The position numbers were made by a program, and so were the translations under genes. Source: Karalla daura (Eukaryota > Chordata > Actinopteri > Chaetodontiformes > Leiognathidae). Taken from it: a stretch of 64,000 nt of DNA. Below the pieces are notes generated by a model. The model was not told where the DNA came from and did no database searches. It was given only the letters and a program-made list of their open reading frames with translations. Below, one piece after another: positions 36,270 to 47,831 of the stretch; the stretch's first letter is position 1, and each line of letters starts with the position of its first letter. The stretch spans positions 19,876,497 through 19,940,496 of the forward strand of contig CM055188.1 in the NCBI GenBank assembly GCA_029224185.1. Reading direction: 5' to 3'.

Positions 36270-37396
36270 ACCTAAAGCTCCACTGACACACACTGGTGAA
36301 ACAGGTTTACAAAGTGAAGCTACAAAACTAAATGTTGCTCACACTATGAGGCCATTACTTGCATATGGGCACCTAAACTGAAAGGTATTTGTAGGGGTGC
36401 GAAAGTGAAGTAAACAAATGGGTTTATTTGATATTTCACTTTCACTTTAGAAGGACAACACAGTAAGTATGATATTGTATTTATAGATTACTCTCTCATT
36501 AACATTACCATTAATAGAAAAGACTAAAACACTGTCTGGAAGTGCGTGGTCAGAGTGGTGACCACAAGTTCAGTACGAAGGACGGCCAGATCGAGAGCCC
36601 TGAGCAGCACAGAGCTAACAGCTTGGCAGCGATGTGCATCCTGTACGAGGGGATCGAAATAACTTTTGATGCTGGCCTCGAGCCAAGCAGTTGAGATGCA
36701 TGCCTTACAATGGACATAACCCCTGTTGGATTTCATCTGTGAAATGAACAGAAAGCCTCAAATTTACCCTCCAACAAAAACACACAAACAACAAAACACA
36801 TGTTCTATAACATGGACGAGGACTGAGGGAGGGACTAGGTGCTATGTGACCCAATAGAAATCAGACAACAAGCTCAACCACTACATTGGACCACTGGTCC
36901 CATCAACCTGTGTGGAGCACTTACATCCACTAATTGCACCACCATCCTATAAAGAACTAAAAAAATAACACAAGTGCTCAAACAGAGCTGGAAGCAGGCC
37001 TGGATTCATCCCACTGAGCCACAGGCCACAGAACAGCATGGCAACAGATTCACATAAGGCAATGGACAAAGTGCCAGAGGCATTTGTGAAGGAAAGTGTA
37101 AATAGGACGCCATGATGACAAAGGGCAGTGAGAATAAGTGTATGGACCACAGGTTTGGTGAAACTCTACCAAAGAGGAGAGGGACAGGTCTTAAACTGAC
37201 AACACAAGTTCCTATATGGAGACTATGGGGGCTATATTTGAGGCGGGGGAAGAAACAGGCTGGTGCATTACAATGAAGTTAAGAAGCATGAGGGTAAGTT
37301 TATCATCTCAGAGTTGTTGTGGCAGCTGGTGTGAGGCCCTTGGTCAGATGGTTCAGGGCTCTGCTCGGACAGCTCTAAAGAATGGGTGTGCTACAA
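36270..37396. repeat. Direct repeat, copy A (1.1 kb), matching copy B in the mbd1 intron
   Basis: The segment aligns in the same orientation with 44555-45679. The core (about 36,585-37,385) is nearly identical to B, and the left 300 bases are more diverged, with indels. On the minus strand a good acceptor (TTCATTTCACAG) precedes an open frame starting MKSNRGYVHCKACIST at 36736, present in both copies. I do not recognise that peptide. Copy A abuts the 3' part of a LINE at its right end. Confidence 0.85.
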
Positions 37397-38295
37397 GACT
37401 ATTAGGGAGACAACCTACAAGGCAACACGACTCTATGCGTAAGTATACTTGAATAGAATTAAGACCAACAATGCTGCATGAAGAAACTACACATTGGTGC
37501 AGTCCAGCCATTGACTCTCTGGATATGTAATGAGGACAGAAACAGTATAGCAGCTGCTCCATGCAGAAGCTCATGGATTCATTATATCGTCCAAAGGGTT
37601 CTGAGATGATGGAGGGGGACACATCCAGCGATACCCAGTGGAACAAAGACCTCAGCAGTAGTCGATGTTGCAGTCGACTAGGCAGAGGCGCCTGAATCCA
37701 GCACTGTATCCATGTGATCCTGGGAAGGGAGAAGAGACCAAGACTCCAGGGAAAGAGTCGGCAGGTCCACAATAGTTATAATAATAGTTAGTCCTATGCA
37801 GCTCTGGAATCAGGGAGGAAAGAGAGAGAAGGAGAGCGAGCTAGCGCCTAGCAGTCTATACCTTTAACATCATCTCTATGAGCTGGTTCATTCACTGCCT
37901 GGGCCAGGTCTAACTGTAAGGTTTGTGAAAAAGTAGAGTTTTAAGATAGCTCTTGAATGTAGAGAGGGTGTCCACCTCCAGGACTGAAGCTGGTAAATGG
38001 TTCCACAGGAGAGGGTCTATGCTCCAAATCAGATAGTAGGCCTGCATTCAAGGAAGGGAGCATCCGAGTGGGCTAAATTGTTATGTTAGATCTTAGATAT
38101 AAGATGCTGCCAGACCATGTAGGGCTCTGTAAGTAAGGAGGAGGATTATTTTGACATGGATTCTATATAATACAAGAAGCCAGAGCAGACAGGCCGGGAC
38201 AGGAGAGATATGATCTCTCTTTTTGTCAGAACACAAGCTGCAGTGTTCTGGATGAGTTGCAGAGTTCTGAGAGACCTGCAAGCGCATCCTGCTAT

Positions 38296-38363
<68 letters not shown>

Positions 38364-38400
38364 TGTTTCCTCCTAACAAAAGTGACGCAGGACAACTTGT
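37397..38400 (-). pseudogene. 3' end of a non-LTR retrotransposon (L2/CR1-like) with probable 3' UTR
   Basis: Read on the minus strand from about 38,290 downwards, the sequence gives the C-terminal tail of a fish LINE polyprotein: KKRDHISPV, VLYRIHVK then ILLLTYRALHGLAASYI, then frameshifted pieces equivalent to the LWNSLP and LSTFKSALKTHLF region. The segment 37,397-37,860 resembles the 3' UTR of such elements but is less certain. It has stops and frameshifts, so it is inactive. A (GT)n run at 38299-38362 interrupts its 5' side. Confidence 0.7.
38299..38362. repeat. (GT)n microsatellite
   Basis: A pure GT run of about 64 bases at the edge of the LINE fragment. Confidence 0.96.
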
Positions 38401-38467
38401 GCAGCTCACCACACTGTAACAATTTTAGTTTTGTGTCTTCAGAGATCTTCAAGAGTGGCCACACAAG

Positions 38468-38481
38468 TATTATTATTATTA

Positions 38482-38520
<39 letters not shown>
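38468..38520. repeat. (ATT)n microsatellite
   Basis: A near-perfect ATT run with one GTT unit. Confidence 0.95.
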
Positions 38521-38521
<1 letters not shown>

Positions 38522-38646
38522 TAGTCGTAGTGGTAGTAGTGGTAATCAGCTCTGGACTATGATCTCTGCTCTGCTACAGAAACAGTCTGGACCATAAACA
38601 CTTTGGAAAAAATACATGAGAATCTATCTACATGATTTAGTGGAGG

Positions 38647-38648
<2 letters not shown>

Positions 38649-38706
<58 letters not shown>

Positions 38707-38734
38707 AATCCAAAACACACACACACACACACAT

Positions 38735-38780
<46 letters not shown>
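38649..38780. repeat. Compound microsatellite (GT)n-(CA)n-(GA)n
   Basis: A GT run (38649-38702), a short CA run and a GA run (to about 38780) lie within 130 bases. Confidence 0.95.
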
Positions 38781-38781
<1 letters not shown>

Positions 38782-40670
38782 CACTAACTCACTCCCTCAG
38801 ATTCCCAGTCAGCCTACCAGGAAAATGGCCGGTTTGCCTGATTCCCAGTTCAGAAGTCGAGTTGCTGCAGCACCTTCTGGTGGCGCAAATTGCACCTGCA
38901 AGACAGGCATCCTAGAGGGGAACGGTAGAGATGGAGGGACAGAAGGATAGAAACTCTGGTCGCCTGCGGGAGATCCTCTCAAGAGAAATATTGGGATGCT
39001 GGTGCAGGAGGGCTCATTGCAGGTGATTAATGTGCAAGGATTAATGTGCCGTCCTATCCATGTGCAAAGGTACTGAGGGTACAGACCTACAAATCAAATA
39101 CATTAATAAAGTAGCTGCTGTACTGGTATAATTAAACATGAGGTAATTTTCTAAAAGTAGCAACACCAGGAGAGAGTTGCATTAAATGCATATATGAAAA
39201 ATAGCAGTAGAAGCAGCACTTAACATGAAGTATAAGTGTCCCACAGCAGTCGTAGCATAGCTGCCTTTGGTGAGTTTGTGGCCAATGAACTGGAATGTAT
39301 TGGTTTGCATTTATGAAGAGGAATGAATGCATAAAAAGACTGAATTTCCTATAAAGTGATGGATTACAGAATATGTTCACACACACATTTCCCTCCACCT
39401 CTTTGTATACATCCACCCCCCACACGCAAACACACACCACCCATCCCCCATCACCCATTCAAGCACACACCCCTGCCCATCCCTCACCCCCTCCAGGATC
39501 TGACATAATGGTGGGCCGCTAAATGCTCCACACCCTTGTACATTGTATGCACAATTACAGTAACATGTACACAACACATACATCAACATAGTTTGTATTA
39601 TTACATACAGTAATCATATTAATAGCTGTTCTGTGCTGCCAACTTATATCGTCCACCTTGCTCAATTGTATACAACTTGTAGTTGTACAATTGCTGTATA
39701 GTATGGCTACATTAACTCTGTAAGGCAATCAAGTAGGTGGTCATACCGTCCATCACCAGTAAACTGATCCAGTTATCAACTGTATCATATCTAATAATGT
39801 CTTTGAGAGCCTTTTTCTTCGAGGCATCTGGTGAATATTCAGCAGGAAAAGCATGAATGTAAATGTGATACAACTGGCAAAATGCATCAAAATAAACAAG
39901 ACAGTGATGTATAAATAAGAACTCTCTTGGGCCTCTGGGCATGTTCTTTGGAAAGGTAAGTTGTATTTATTCATACATTTACTTGAACTACATGTGTTTC
40001 GAGGACACTGTGTGCAGAGATGTGACGTCCCCGAGACTGTCCACAAGGGACCCACCGCAGGCCACTGAAGCAGGAAGACAAAAGCAAGTTTTGTTCCTCA
40101 TTTGTATACATCTGCATGCTTTTTAAGGTCTGTTATAGGACACTGCTATTGCGATGATGCCACAGATATGTTATGGTTAGTGATTGTGCAATTACACAGA
40201 ATCCTAGTCAGGCCATCACCTGGCATTTTTGCCTCCATATTTAATAAGGGCTGCAGGTAGTGAAGAGACATTGTTGTTTTAATGAGACAAACTCTACTTA
40301 TAGATATGTGCACTACTGTTGCTATCATATACCAAGTTCTGCTCACAATTATTGTGTGAACTAACCCAGGATCATTTCACACTTAATTCATCACAATGTG
40401 CCGTACGACAGATGTCGTGGGGCCATCAAGGGATATTTAATGAATATTATAGAGAAGAGACCTCAGCAAGAGAGGCTGACAATTCATTCAGACGTACACA
40501 GACAGAAAACATTTTTTTAGTGTAGAAAAGCTTTAATGCAAACACTCACCAGAACAGTTGTGCAAAACCATATATAACAATTATTTGCTGCTGGCTGGAT
40601 GCATGACAGAACAATTTGAACATACTACAAATACTGCCAAAACAATTTCAGTTCAACTCCACCTGTAACA
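38781..40670. other. Spacer between repeats, nothing recognised
   Basis: No coding exon was recognised. The 39.38-39.50 kb part is rich in C and CA (CACACCCC-type) and is low complexity. Confidence 0.5.
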
Positions 40671-40683
40671 GCAAAAATGAACC
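40671..40683. repeat. Target-site duplication of Rex3, 3' side
   Basis: GCAAAAATGAACC next to the GATG tail matches GCAAAAGTGAACC at 43110-43122 in 12 of 13 positions. Confidence 0.65.
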
Positions 40684-43109
40684 CATCCATCCATCCATCC
40701 ATCCATCTTCTTCCGCTTATCCGGGGCCGGGTCGCGGGGGGAGCAGTCTAAGCAGGGACGTCCAGACCTCCCTCTCCCTGGACACTTCCTCCAGCTCTTC
40801 CGGGAGGACCCCGAGGCGTTCCCAGGCCAGCCGGGTGACATAGTCACTCCAGCGTGCCCTGGGTCTTCCCCTGGGTCTCCTTCCGGATGGACATGCCCAA
40901 AACACCTCCCTAGGGAGGCGTCCAGGAGGCATCCGATTCAGATGCCCAAGCCACCTCAGCTGGCTCCTCTCGATGTGGAGGAGCAGCGGCTCTACTCCAA
41001 GCTCCTCCCGGGTGACAGAGCTCCTCACCCTATCTCTAAGGGAGCGCCCCGCCACTCTGCGGAGGAAACCCATTTCAGCCGCTTCCATCCTGGATCTCAT
41101 TCTTTCGGTCATGACCCAGAGTTCATGACCATAGGTGAGGGTAGGAACGTAGATCGACCGGTAAATCGAGAGCTTCGCCTTTTGGCTCAGCTCCTTCTTC
41201 ACCACGACGGACCGATACAGTGACCGCATTACTGCAGCTGCTGCACCGATCCGCCTGTCGACCTCTCGCTCCATCCTTCCCTCACTCGTGAACAAGACCC
41301 CGAGATACTTGAACTCCTCCACCTGAGGCAGGGGCTCTCCACCGACCTGAAGCGAGCATTCCACCTTTCTCCGGTCGAGAACCATGGCCTCGGACTTGGA
41401 GGTGCTGATTCTCATCCCAGCTGCTTCACACTCGGCTGCAAACCGCCCCAGTGCATGCTGGAGGTCCTGGCTCGAGGGAGCCAATAAGACAACATCATCT
41501 GCAAAGAGCAGAGATGAAATCCCATGACTCCCGAACCGGACCATCTCTGGCCCCCTGCTGCGCCTAGAAATTCTGTCCATAAAGGTAATGAACAGAACCG
41601 GTGACAAAGGGCCGCCCTGTCGGAGGCCTACATGCACCGGGAACAGGCCTGACTTACTGCCGGCCATCCGAACCGAGCTCCTGCACCGGTCATACAGTGA
41701 CGGGACGAAAACCGCATTGTTCCTCCTGGATCCGAGGTTCGACTATTGGCCGAACTCTCCTCTCTAGCACCCTGGAATAGACTTTCCCCGGGAGGCTGAG
41801 GAGTGTGATCACTGGACCACCACTCCAGTTTGCCACTCCAGGGGCACTGTTCCCGACTGCCACGCGATGTTGCAGAGGCGTGTCAGCCAGCACAGCCCTA
41901 CAACATCCAGTGACTTGAGGTACTCAGGGCGGATCTCATCCACCCCCGGAGCCTTGCCACTGGGCAGCTTGCAAACTACCTCAGTGACTTCGGCTTGGGT
42001 GATGAATGAGTCAACCTCTGGGTCCTCAGCCTCTGCTGAGGTCGAGTCGCGGTCAAGAGCTCCCCACTTCCACTGTAAACAGTATTGGTGGGGCACTGCT
42101 TCCCCCTCCTGAGGCGCCGGACGGTTTGCCAGAACCTCTTCGAGGCCGACCGATAGTCCTTCTCCATGGCCTCCCCGAACTTTTCCCAGGCCCGGGTTTT
42201 TGCTTCTGCGACTGCTCGCGCTGCCATCCGCTTGGCCCGTCAGTACCCGTCAGCTGTCTCAGGAGTCCCCCGAGCCAACCAGGCTCGGTAGGATTCCTTC
42301 TTCAGCTTGACGGCATCCCTTACTTCCGGTGTCCACCACCGGGTTCTGGGATTGCCGCCGCGACAGGCACCGGAGGTCTTACGGCCACAACTTTGAACAG
42401 CCGCATCCACAATGGAGGTGGAGAACATGGTCCACTCGTGCTCCATGTCCCCAGCCTCCCTCGGGATCAGGTCAAAGCTCTCCCGAATGTGGGAGTTGAA
42501 GACCTCCCTGACAGGAGATTCTGCCAGGCGTTCCCAGCAGACCCTCACGATGTGCTTGGGTCTGCCAAGTCTGTCCAGCTTCCTCCCTGGCCAGCGAACC
42601 CAACTCACCACCAGGTGGTGGTCGGTTGACAGCTCAGCCCCTCTCTTTACCCGAGTGTCCAAGACATACGGCCGGAGATCAGATGATACGGCTACAAAGT
42701 CGATCATTGATCTCCGGCCTAGGGTGTCCTGTGCCATGTGCACTGATGGACGCCCTTATGCTTGAACATGGTGTTTGTTATGGACAAACTGTTACTGGCA
42801 CAGAAGTCCAGTAACAGAACGCCGCTCGGGTTCAGATCGGGGAGGCCGTTCCTCCCGATCACGCCCCTCCAGGTTTCACTGTCATTACCGACGTGAGCAT
42901 TGAAGTCTCCCAGCAGGACAATGGAGTCTCCGGTTGGAGCACTTTCCAGTACTCCTCCCAGGGACTCCAAGAAGCCCGGATATTTTGTGCTGCTGTTCGG
43001 CCCGTAAGCCGAAACAACAGTTAAGGTTCGGCCCCCCACCCGAAAGCGGAGGGACGCGATCCTCTCGTTCAGCGGGGAGAACTCCAACACGTGGCGGCTG
43101 AGCTGGGGG
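40684..43109 (-). mobile_element. Rex3-type non-LTR retrotransposon (RTE clade), 5'-truncated and inactive
   Basis: Read on the minus strand the element holds an apurinic-type endonuclease part (GDFNAHVG, STDHHLVVSW) followed by reverse transcriptase: LPSGKAPGVDEI, GEWQTGVVV-like EWQTGVVV, NYRGITLLSLPGKVYSRVLE, GLRQGGPLSPVLF, the FADDVVLLA active-site motif, YLGVLFTSEG, and a C-terminal end in SLLRLLPPRPGPG. It finishes in a (GATG)n tail. The stretches CGGTGACAAAGGGC and its partner around EWQTGVVV correspond to the sites I recall for standard Rex3 primers. Frame changes near 42,740, 42,100, 41,890 and 41,670 and an in-frame TGA near 42,230 show it is dead. The 5' end is lost inside the endonuclease. 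Flanking 13-bp duplications fit target-primed insertion. Confidence 0.88.
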
Positions 43110-43122
43110 GCAAAAGTGAACC
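43110..43122. repeat. Target-site duplication of Rex3, 5' side
   Basis: GCAAAAGTGAACC at the truncated 5' edge, partner of 40671-40683. Confidence 0.65.
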
Positions 43123-43386
43123 ATTTGTGTAAATGCTTTAATTTTTTAAATTTTTTATTTATCTTAAAAAAAAAAACATCTATCGGACCTGACTAGTTCC
43201 TTAATCCTTATACAACATGGATATGTACATCTGAACAAATAGATAATATAAATTTGACCTTACAACAGGTGTGGCTGGAATATTTTGACACATACCAACA
43301 CACACTTATGAAAAGAAAAACTTTTGTTTTAACATCTTAATGCTTTCTTTTCGAACCAGTAGCAGTAAATCTTTTCATCACATCCA

Positions 43387-43392
43387 TTTATT
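43387..43392 (-). terminator. Probable mbd1 polyadenylation signal AATAAA
   Basis: A minus-strand AATAAA (in AAAATAAATGG) about 100 bases past the mbd1 stop. A second AATAAA lies at about 43154-43159, between it and the Rex3 insertion. Confidence 0.45.
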
Positions 43393-43491
43393 TTAAAGAC
43401 AACTGCATTGTAAGTTAACTGAAAATTTACCCTCGTAATTCACTTATCTCGTGTATTGGCATTAAAAAAAAAAAACTCACAAAATATACTT

Positions 43492-46400
43492 TTACAGTGC
43501 CGAGGCAGCTCTGATCTTGTCAGAATGCAGTCTAACTCTTAACGCCACCATGCACTGATTGCAGATGGACACTTTCCTCCTGACCAGGAACTCGCATGTG
43601 GCTGCCCGCTCTAGTATGACCGGTTGGTTGGAGGAGACGGCCTCCCTGGGCGGCAGGCCCTGGCACAAGACGTACTTCTCCAGGCTCAGAAGCAGCCGGA
43701 CCACATCGCTCACCATGGACATGCGTTCGGGGAACTTCTCGTACAGCCGGTGGGAGGGACTGAGCGGCTGCTTCTGGACAGCAACCTCAAAGGTGAAGCC
43801 TGGGTGGATCAGCACGGTGGTGTCGGTCATCTTGGACTGCCGGGAACACTGGATGAGCTGCAGCACCGGGCCCTCGACCATGATGGCAGACCAGAGCTGC
43901 GGCAGCATCGACGTACGCAGGCACCGCAGCAGGTTAAACAACGTCTTCTCCATGGTTGGGTACGTGTCGTTGTCGTTCATGTCAGCCAGGCTGATAATCT
44001 GCGTGATCTGCAGTGGAGAACATGATTAGAAGAAACATACAAAATAAATAAATAAATAAATAAACAAGTTCTGCAGGTGTTTGCACAACAAATGTGACAG
44101 TCCTCGAGGAGTCACTCACAATGGGCATCGCACTATTGTCTGCGTGGTCGTCTTCAGCATAATTCTGACCATCTCTGTCCATGCTGGGTTTTTCAGCATC
44201 CCACCGGTGTGACTGGTCCTGGGAGTGGGTAAGATCAAGAGCTGTAACTGCTGACAATGAACCATCAGTTTGTGATTCCAATGTTAACTTAAGTCATTTC
44301 ATGAGCTGAGACAGGGAGTATCAGCAGCATGAATTAAGTTTCACTGAAGCTGCACAGAGTATGGCCGCAAATCACTGGTCCCCAACCTTTTTAGCACCAC
44401 GGACAAGTTTAAAATCAGACTTATATGTTGATGGATGTGGATAGGAATGGGATAGCAGCCGTCCGATGGGAGAGAGGGTGTTGTGAGCTTCTGAGCTTAA
44501 CCACACTGATAGTACGAAAGAAGCTGTAAAACATGATCCAAGCAACAGTTAACCTCTATAGCTCCACTGACAGACAGTGGTGGAGCAGGTTTACAATGCA
44601 AAGCTATAAAAGCAAACATTACTCACACTATGAGACCATTACTTGTACATGGCAAGATAATTGCATGTGTGAAAGGCTGCTAAGAAGCAACACAATAGGC
44701 ATTATATTGTATTTATAGTCAAACTAAGTGAGAAAATCTGATTATTCTCCCATTAACATAGAAAAGACTAAAACACTGTCTGGAAGAAGCACTGAACACA
44801 TGCAACCATATCACATTTTTTTATATCACATTTTTTTCATCTCTTCAAGTTCAGAATGAAGGACGGCCAGATCGAGAGCCCTGAGCAGCACAGAGCTAAC
44901 AGCTTGGCAGCGATGTGCATCCTGTACGAGGGGATCGAAATAACTTTTGATGCTGGCCTCGAGCCAAGCAGTTGAGATGCATGCCTTACAATAGACATAA
45001 CCCCTGTTGGATTTCATCTGTGAAATGAACAGAAAGCCTCAAATTTACCCTCCAACAAAAACACACAAACAACAAAACACATGTTCTATAACATGGACGA
45101 GGACTGAGGGAGGGACTAGGTGCTATGTGACTCAATAGAAATCAGACAACAAGCTCAACCACTACATTGGACCACTGGTCCCATCAACCTGTGTGGAGCA
45201 CTTACATCCACTAATTGCACCACCATCCTATAAAGAACTAAAAAAAATAACACAAGTGCTCAAACAGAGCTGGAAGCAGGCCTGGATTCATCCCACTGAG
45301 CCACAGGCCACAGAACAGCATGGCAACAGATTCACATAAGGCAATGGACAAAGTGCCAGAGGCATTTGTGAAGGAAAGTGTAAATAGGACGCCATGATGA
45401 CAAAGGGCAGTGAGAATAAGTGTATGGATCACAGGTTTGGTGAAACTCTACCAAAGAGGAGAGGGACAGGTCTTAAACTGACAACACAAGTTTCAATATG
45501 GAGGCTATGGGGGCTATATTCTGGGCTGGGGAAGAAACAGGCTGGTGCATCACAATGAAGTTAAGAGGCATGAGGGTAAGTTTACCATCTCAGAGTTGTT
45601 GTGGCAGCTGGTGTGAGGCCCTTGGTCAGATGGTTCAGGGCTCTGCTCGGACAGCTCCAAAGGATGGGTGTGCTGCAAAACAAAGCTGAGTTGACACACT
45701 GTTTGTTGAAAAAAATGTTGAGGTTCAGTGTATCTTGTTTTTGCCCTTTTCACAAAAGGCAAGAAACTGCCCTGAGAAAACTCACTAGTGAAAAGTTGCT
45801 TTCATCATCGTCATTGTCAGTAGTGTCAACATCCTGCTGTTCCCGCGCTCTCTTGTATGTTGACTTCCGACTGTATGTGTAGTGAGGTCTAGGTCTGCCC
45901 AAAGTCGTGCCGTCTGGCCCATACTCACCTTCGCTCACCTGGAAGGGCAGCAAATGTCTCTGTCCAACGTAAACAGAGAAATGATTAACAACTTTATTTT
46001 TTAGTACACTACATAAACCACATTTGTTGAAAACCGGTATAGTACAACCATTGCCTGTCTCTGGCACTGCCGTAGTCGACATTTCTGCCTCTTCTTGTTG
46101 CTGCCTCCAAATTTAGGTTTGTCTATACAGAAATCACACGTGCCGCAGTCTTTCCTGCAAAGGCAGGCTGTACATTCTCCACAGGCACGCCGCTTCCGCT
46201 TTCTATGCCACTGAAAGCAAGCACAACAGGAGAGACCAAACAGATAGCAAGTTGACAAAAAAAAAAAAAACGTCAGAAATGAGCAGTCACTGCGCCACTG
46301 CTGCTGCAGCTACGCAGCCTTGGCCACTCCCCGGCCAATCAGAAGCTGTGGATGAAATCACTTCAACATTCACTGGTCACCATCCAGGGAGTATTATATA

Positions 46401-47761
46401 CAAGAATATATAGTCAACTTGTCTGCAACCCTTTCACAAACTGACGTTTATTACAGTATTCCCGTCACGTAAATGAAAAAATAAATACATGCGCTTTTGT
46501 GATAAATACACAATACACTGACCATATTTTCACACATTTCACGCACTTTTGGTCCATTTTAAAACAACCCTAAACACAGAAACTGTAGTTACACCACTGT
46601 AAATGTTTACTGCTGTGTAGTGGGTGTACTGGTGGCCGGTGGATAAAGCCAAAATACCATTGCTGGCATTGACACAGATCGATGCCAGTGTAATGAGATT
46701 GACTGTTTAGTTTCAGTTTCTCTCCTGAGAGTGCGTCACCCCGACGGTCGGTGCCAGAGCAGCTGCTGCTGCTGCTCCCGTCACAGCAGAGCAGGCGGAC
46801 TCCGCTCCTCCTCCTACCCTATGTGATTTGATGCTGCAAGGTGACATGACTCAGCGGCAAGAGGCAAACGAATAAGTGAGTTTGTTGGTAACTGTTAAGA
46901 ATTTAATCACTTATATCTGGGGAAAGTTGATGCAAGGATGCATGCACCCTTGATTTCTCCTCTTTCATCCTCTACCTCTGGCTGTAAATCCAGAAGGGTG
47001 TCAAGGGAGGGTGAACTCCTCTTAACTGAAGTGTCTCACCCACTTATCTGCATCTACAGATATAGTTCACCACCATATCCACCGTCCACAGAGCATTTAG
47101 CTCCGGGTAGATCTGGCTGTCCTGGTATTGGTACAGATCCAATACAGTTAGTCCAGGTATCGGAGTCAAATTTCCCCAGTCTCACCTGCGACTTCCAGTC
47201 AGACAGGAAGGCGGGGTCTGCAGGTGGGTTCAGACACACTCTGCTGGAGAGCTCGTCCTGCAGCAGAGCCAGAACAGGTTTAGGGTTGGGTATCGATTTA
47301 ATTTTTTCGAGTCCGATTCCAATTCTGGTTTGCTTTCTTTCCCATTCCTAATTTTGATTAAGGTGAAAAAAAGGATTATAAATAGTGAAAATAGGAGGAA
47401 CCAACGTTTAAAGGGCATCTGCAGGAATCCTGATATTAGTTTCAATACCTTTTTAAGACTTTTTAAAGGCCTTGTTGCCATTTCAAGCTTTACCAGCAAC
47501 ACATCTCGCTCACTCCCTAAACAGCTGTACTGTGAAATTAAATTTTCAGATCAGCTGGTAAGAACAAAGCTCCCAAACCAAAGGCAAAGTTCACCAAACC
47601 AAAGGCAAAGTTCACCTTTTGAAGTCCAACTATACAGAAAGGTTAACTCACAAAATCACAATTAAAATGTTTATTTTGCAAATGCAAATTATAGAGCACT
47701 GCAACACCTGTCCATAACCAAATAAAACCTAAAAATCAACAACAACTTATACATACGCAAT

Positions 47762-47831
<70 letters not shown>

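Noticed and set aside
38557..38784. Open frames over 38.3-38.8 kb
   Set aside because: They are translated dinucleotide repeats.
42006..42629. Plus-strand open frame of 207 codons
   Set aside because: It is the antisense of the Rex3 endonuclease and reverse-transcriptase region and has no independent support.
44826..45017. Open frame in direct repeat B as a regular mbd1 coding exon
   Set aside because: The flanking mbd1 exons join in phase without it, it ends in a stop, and the same sequence exists outside the gene in copy A. It is kept only as a possible alternative end.
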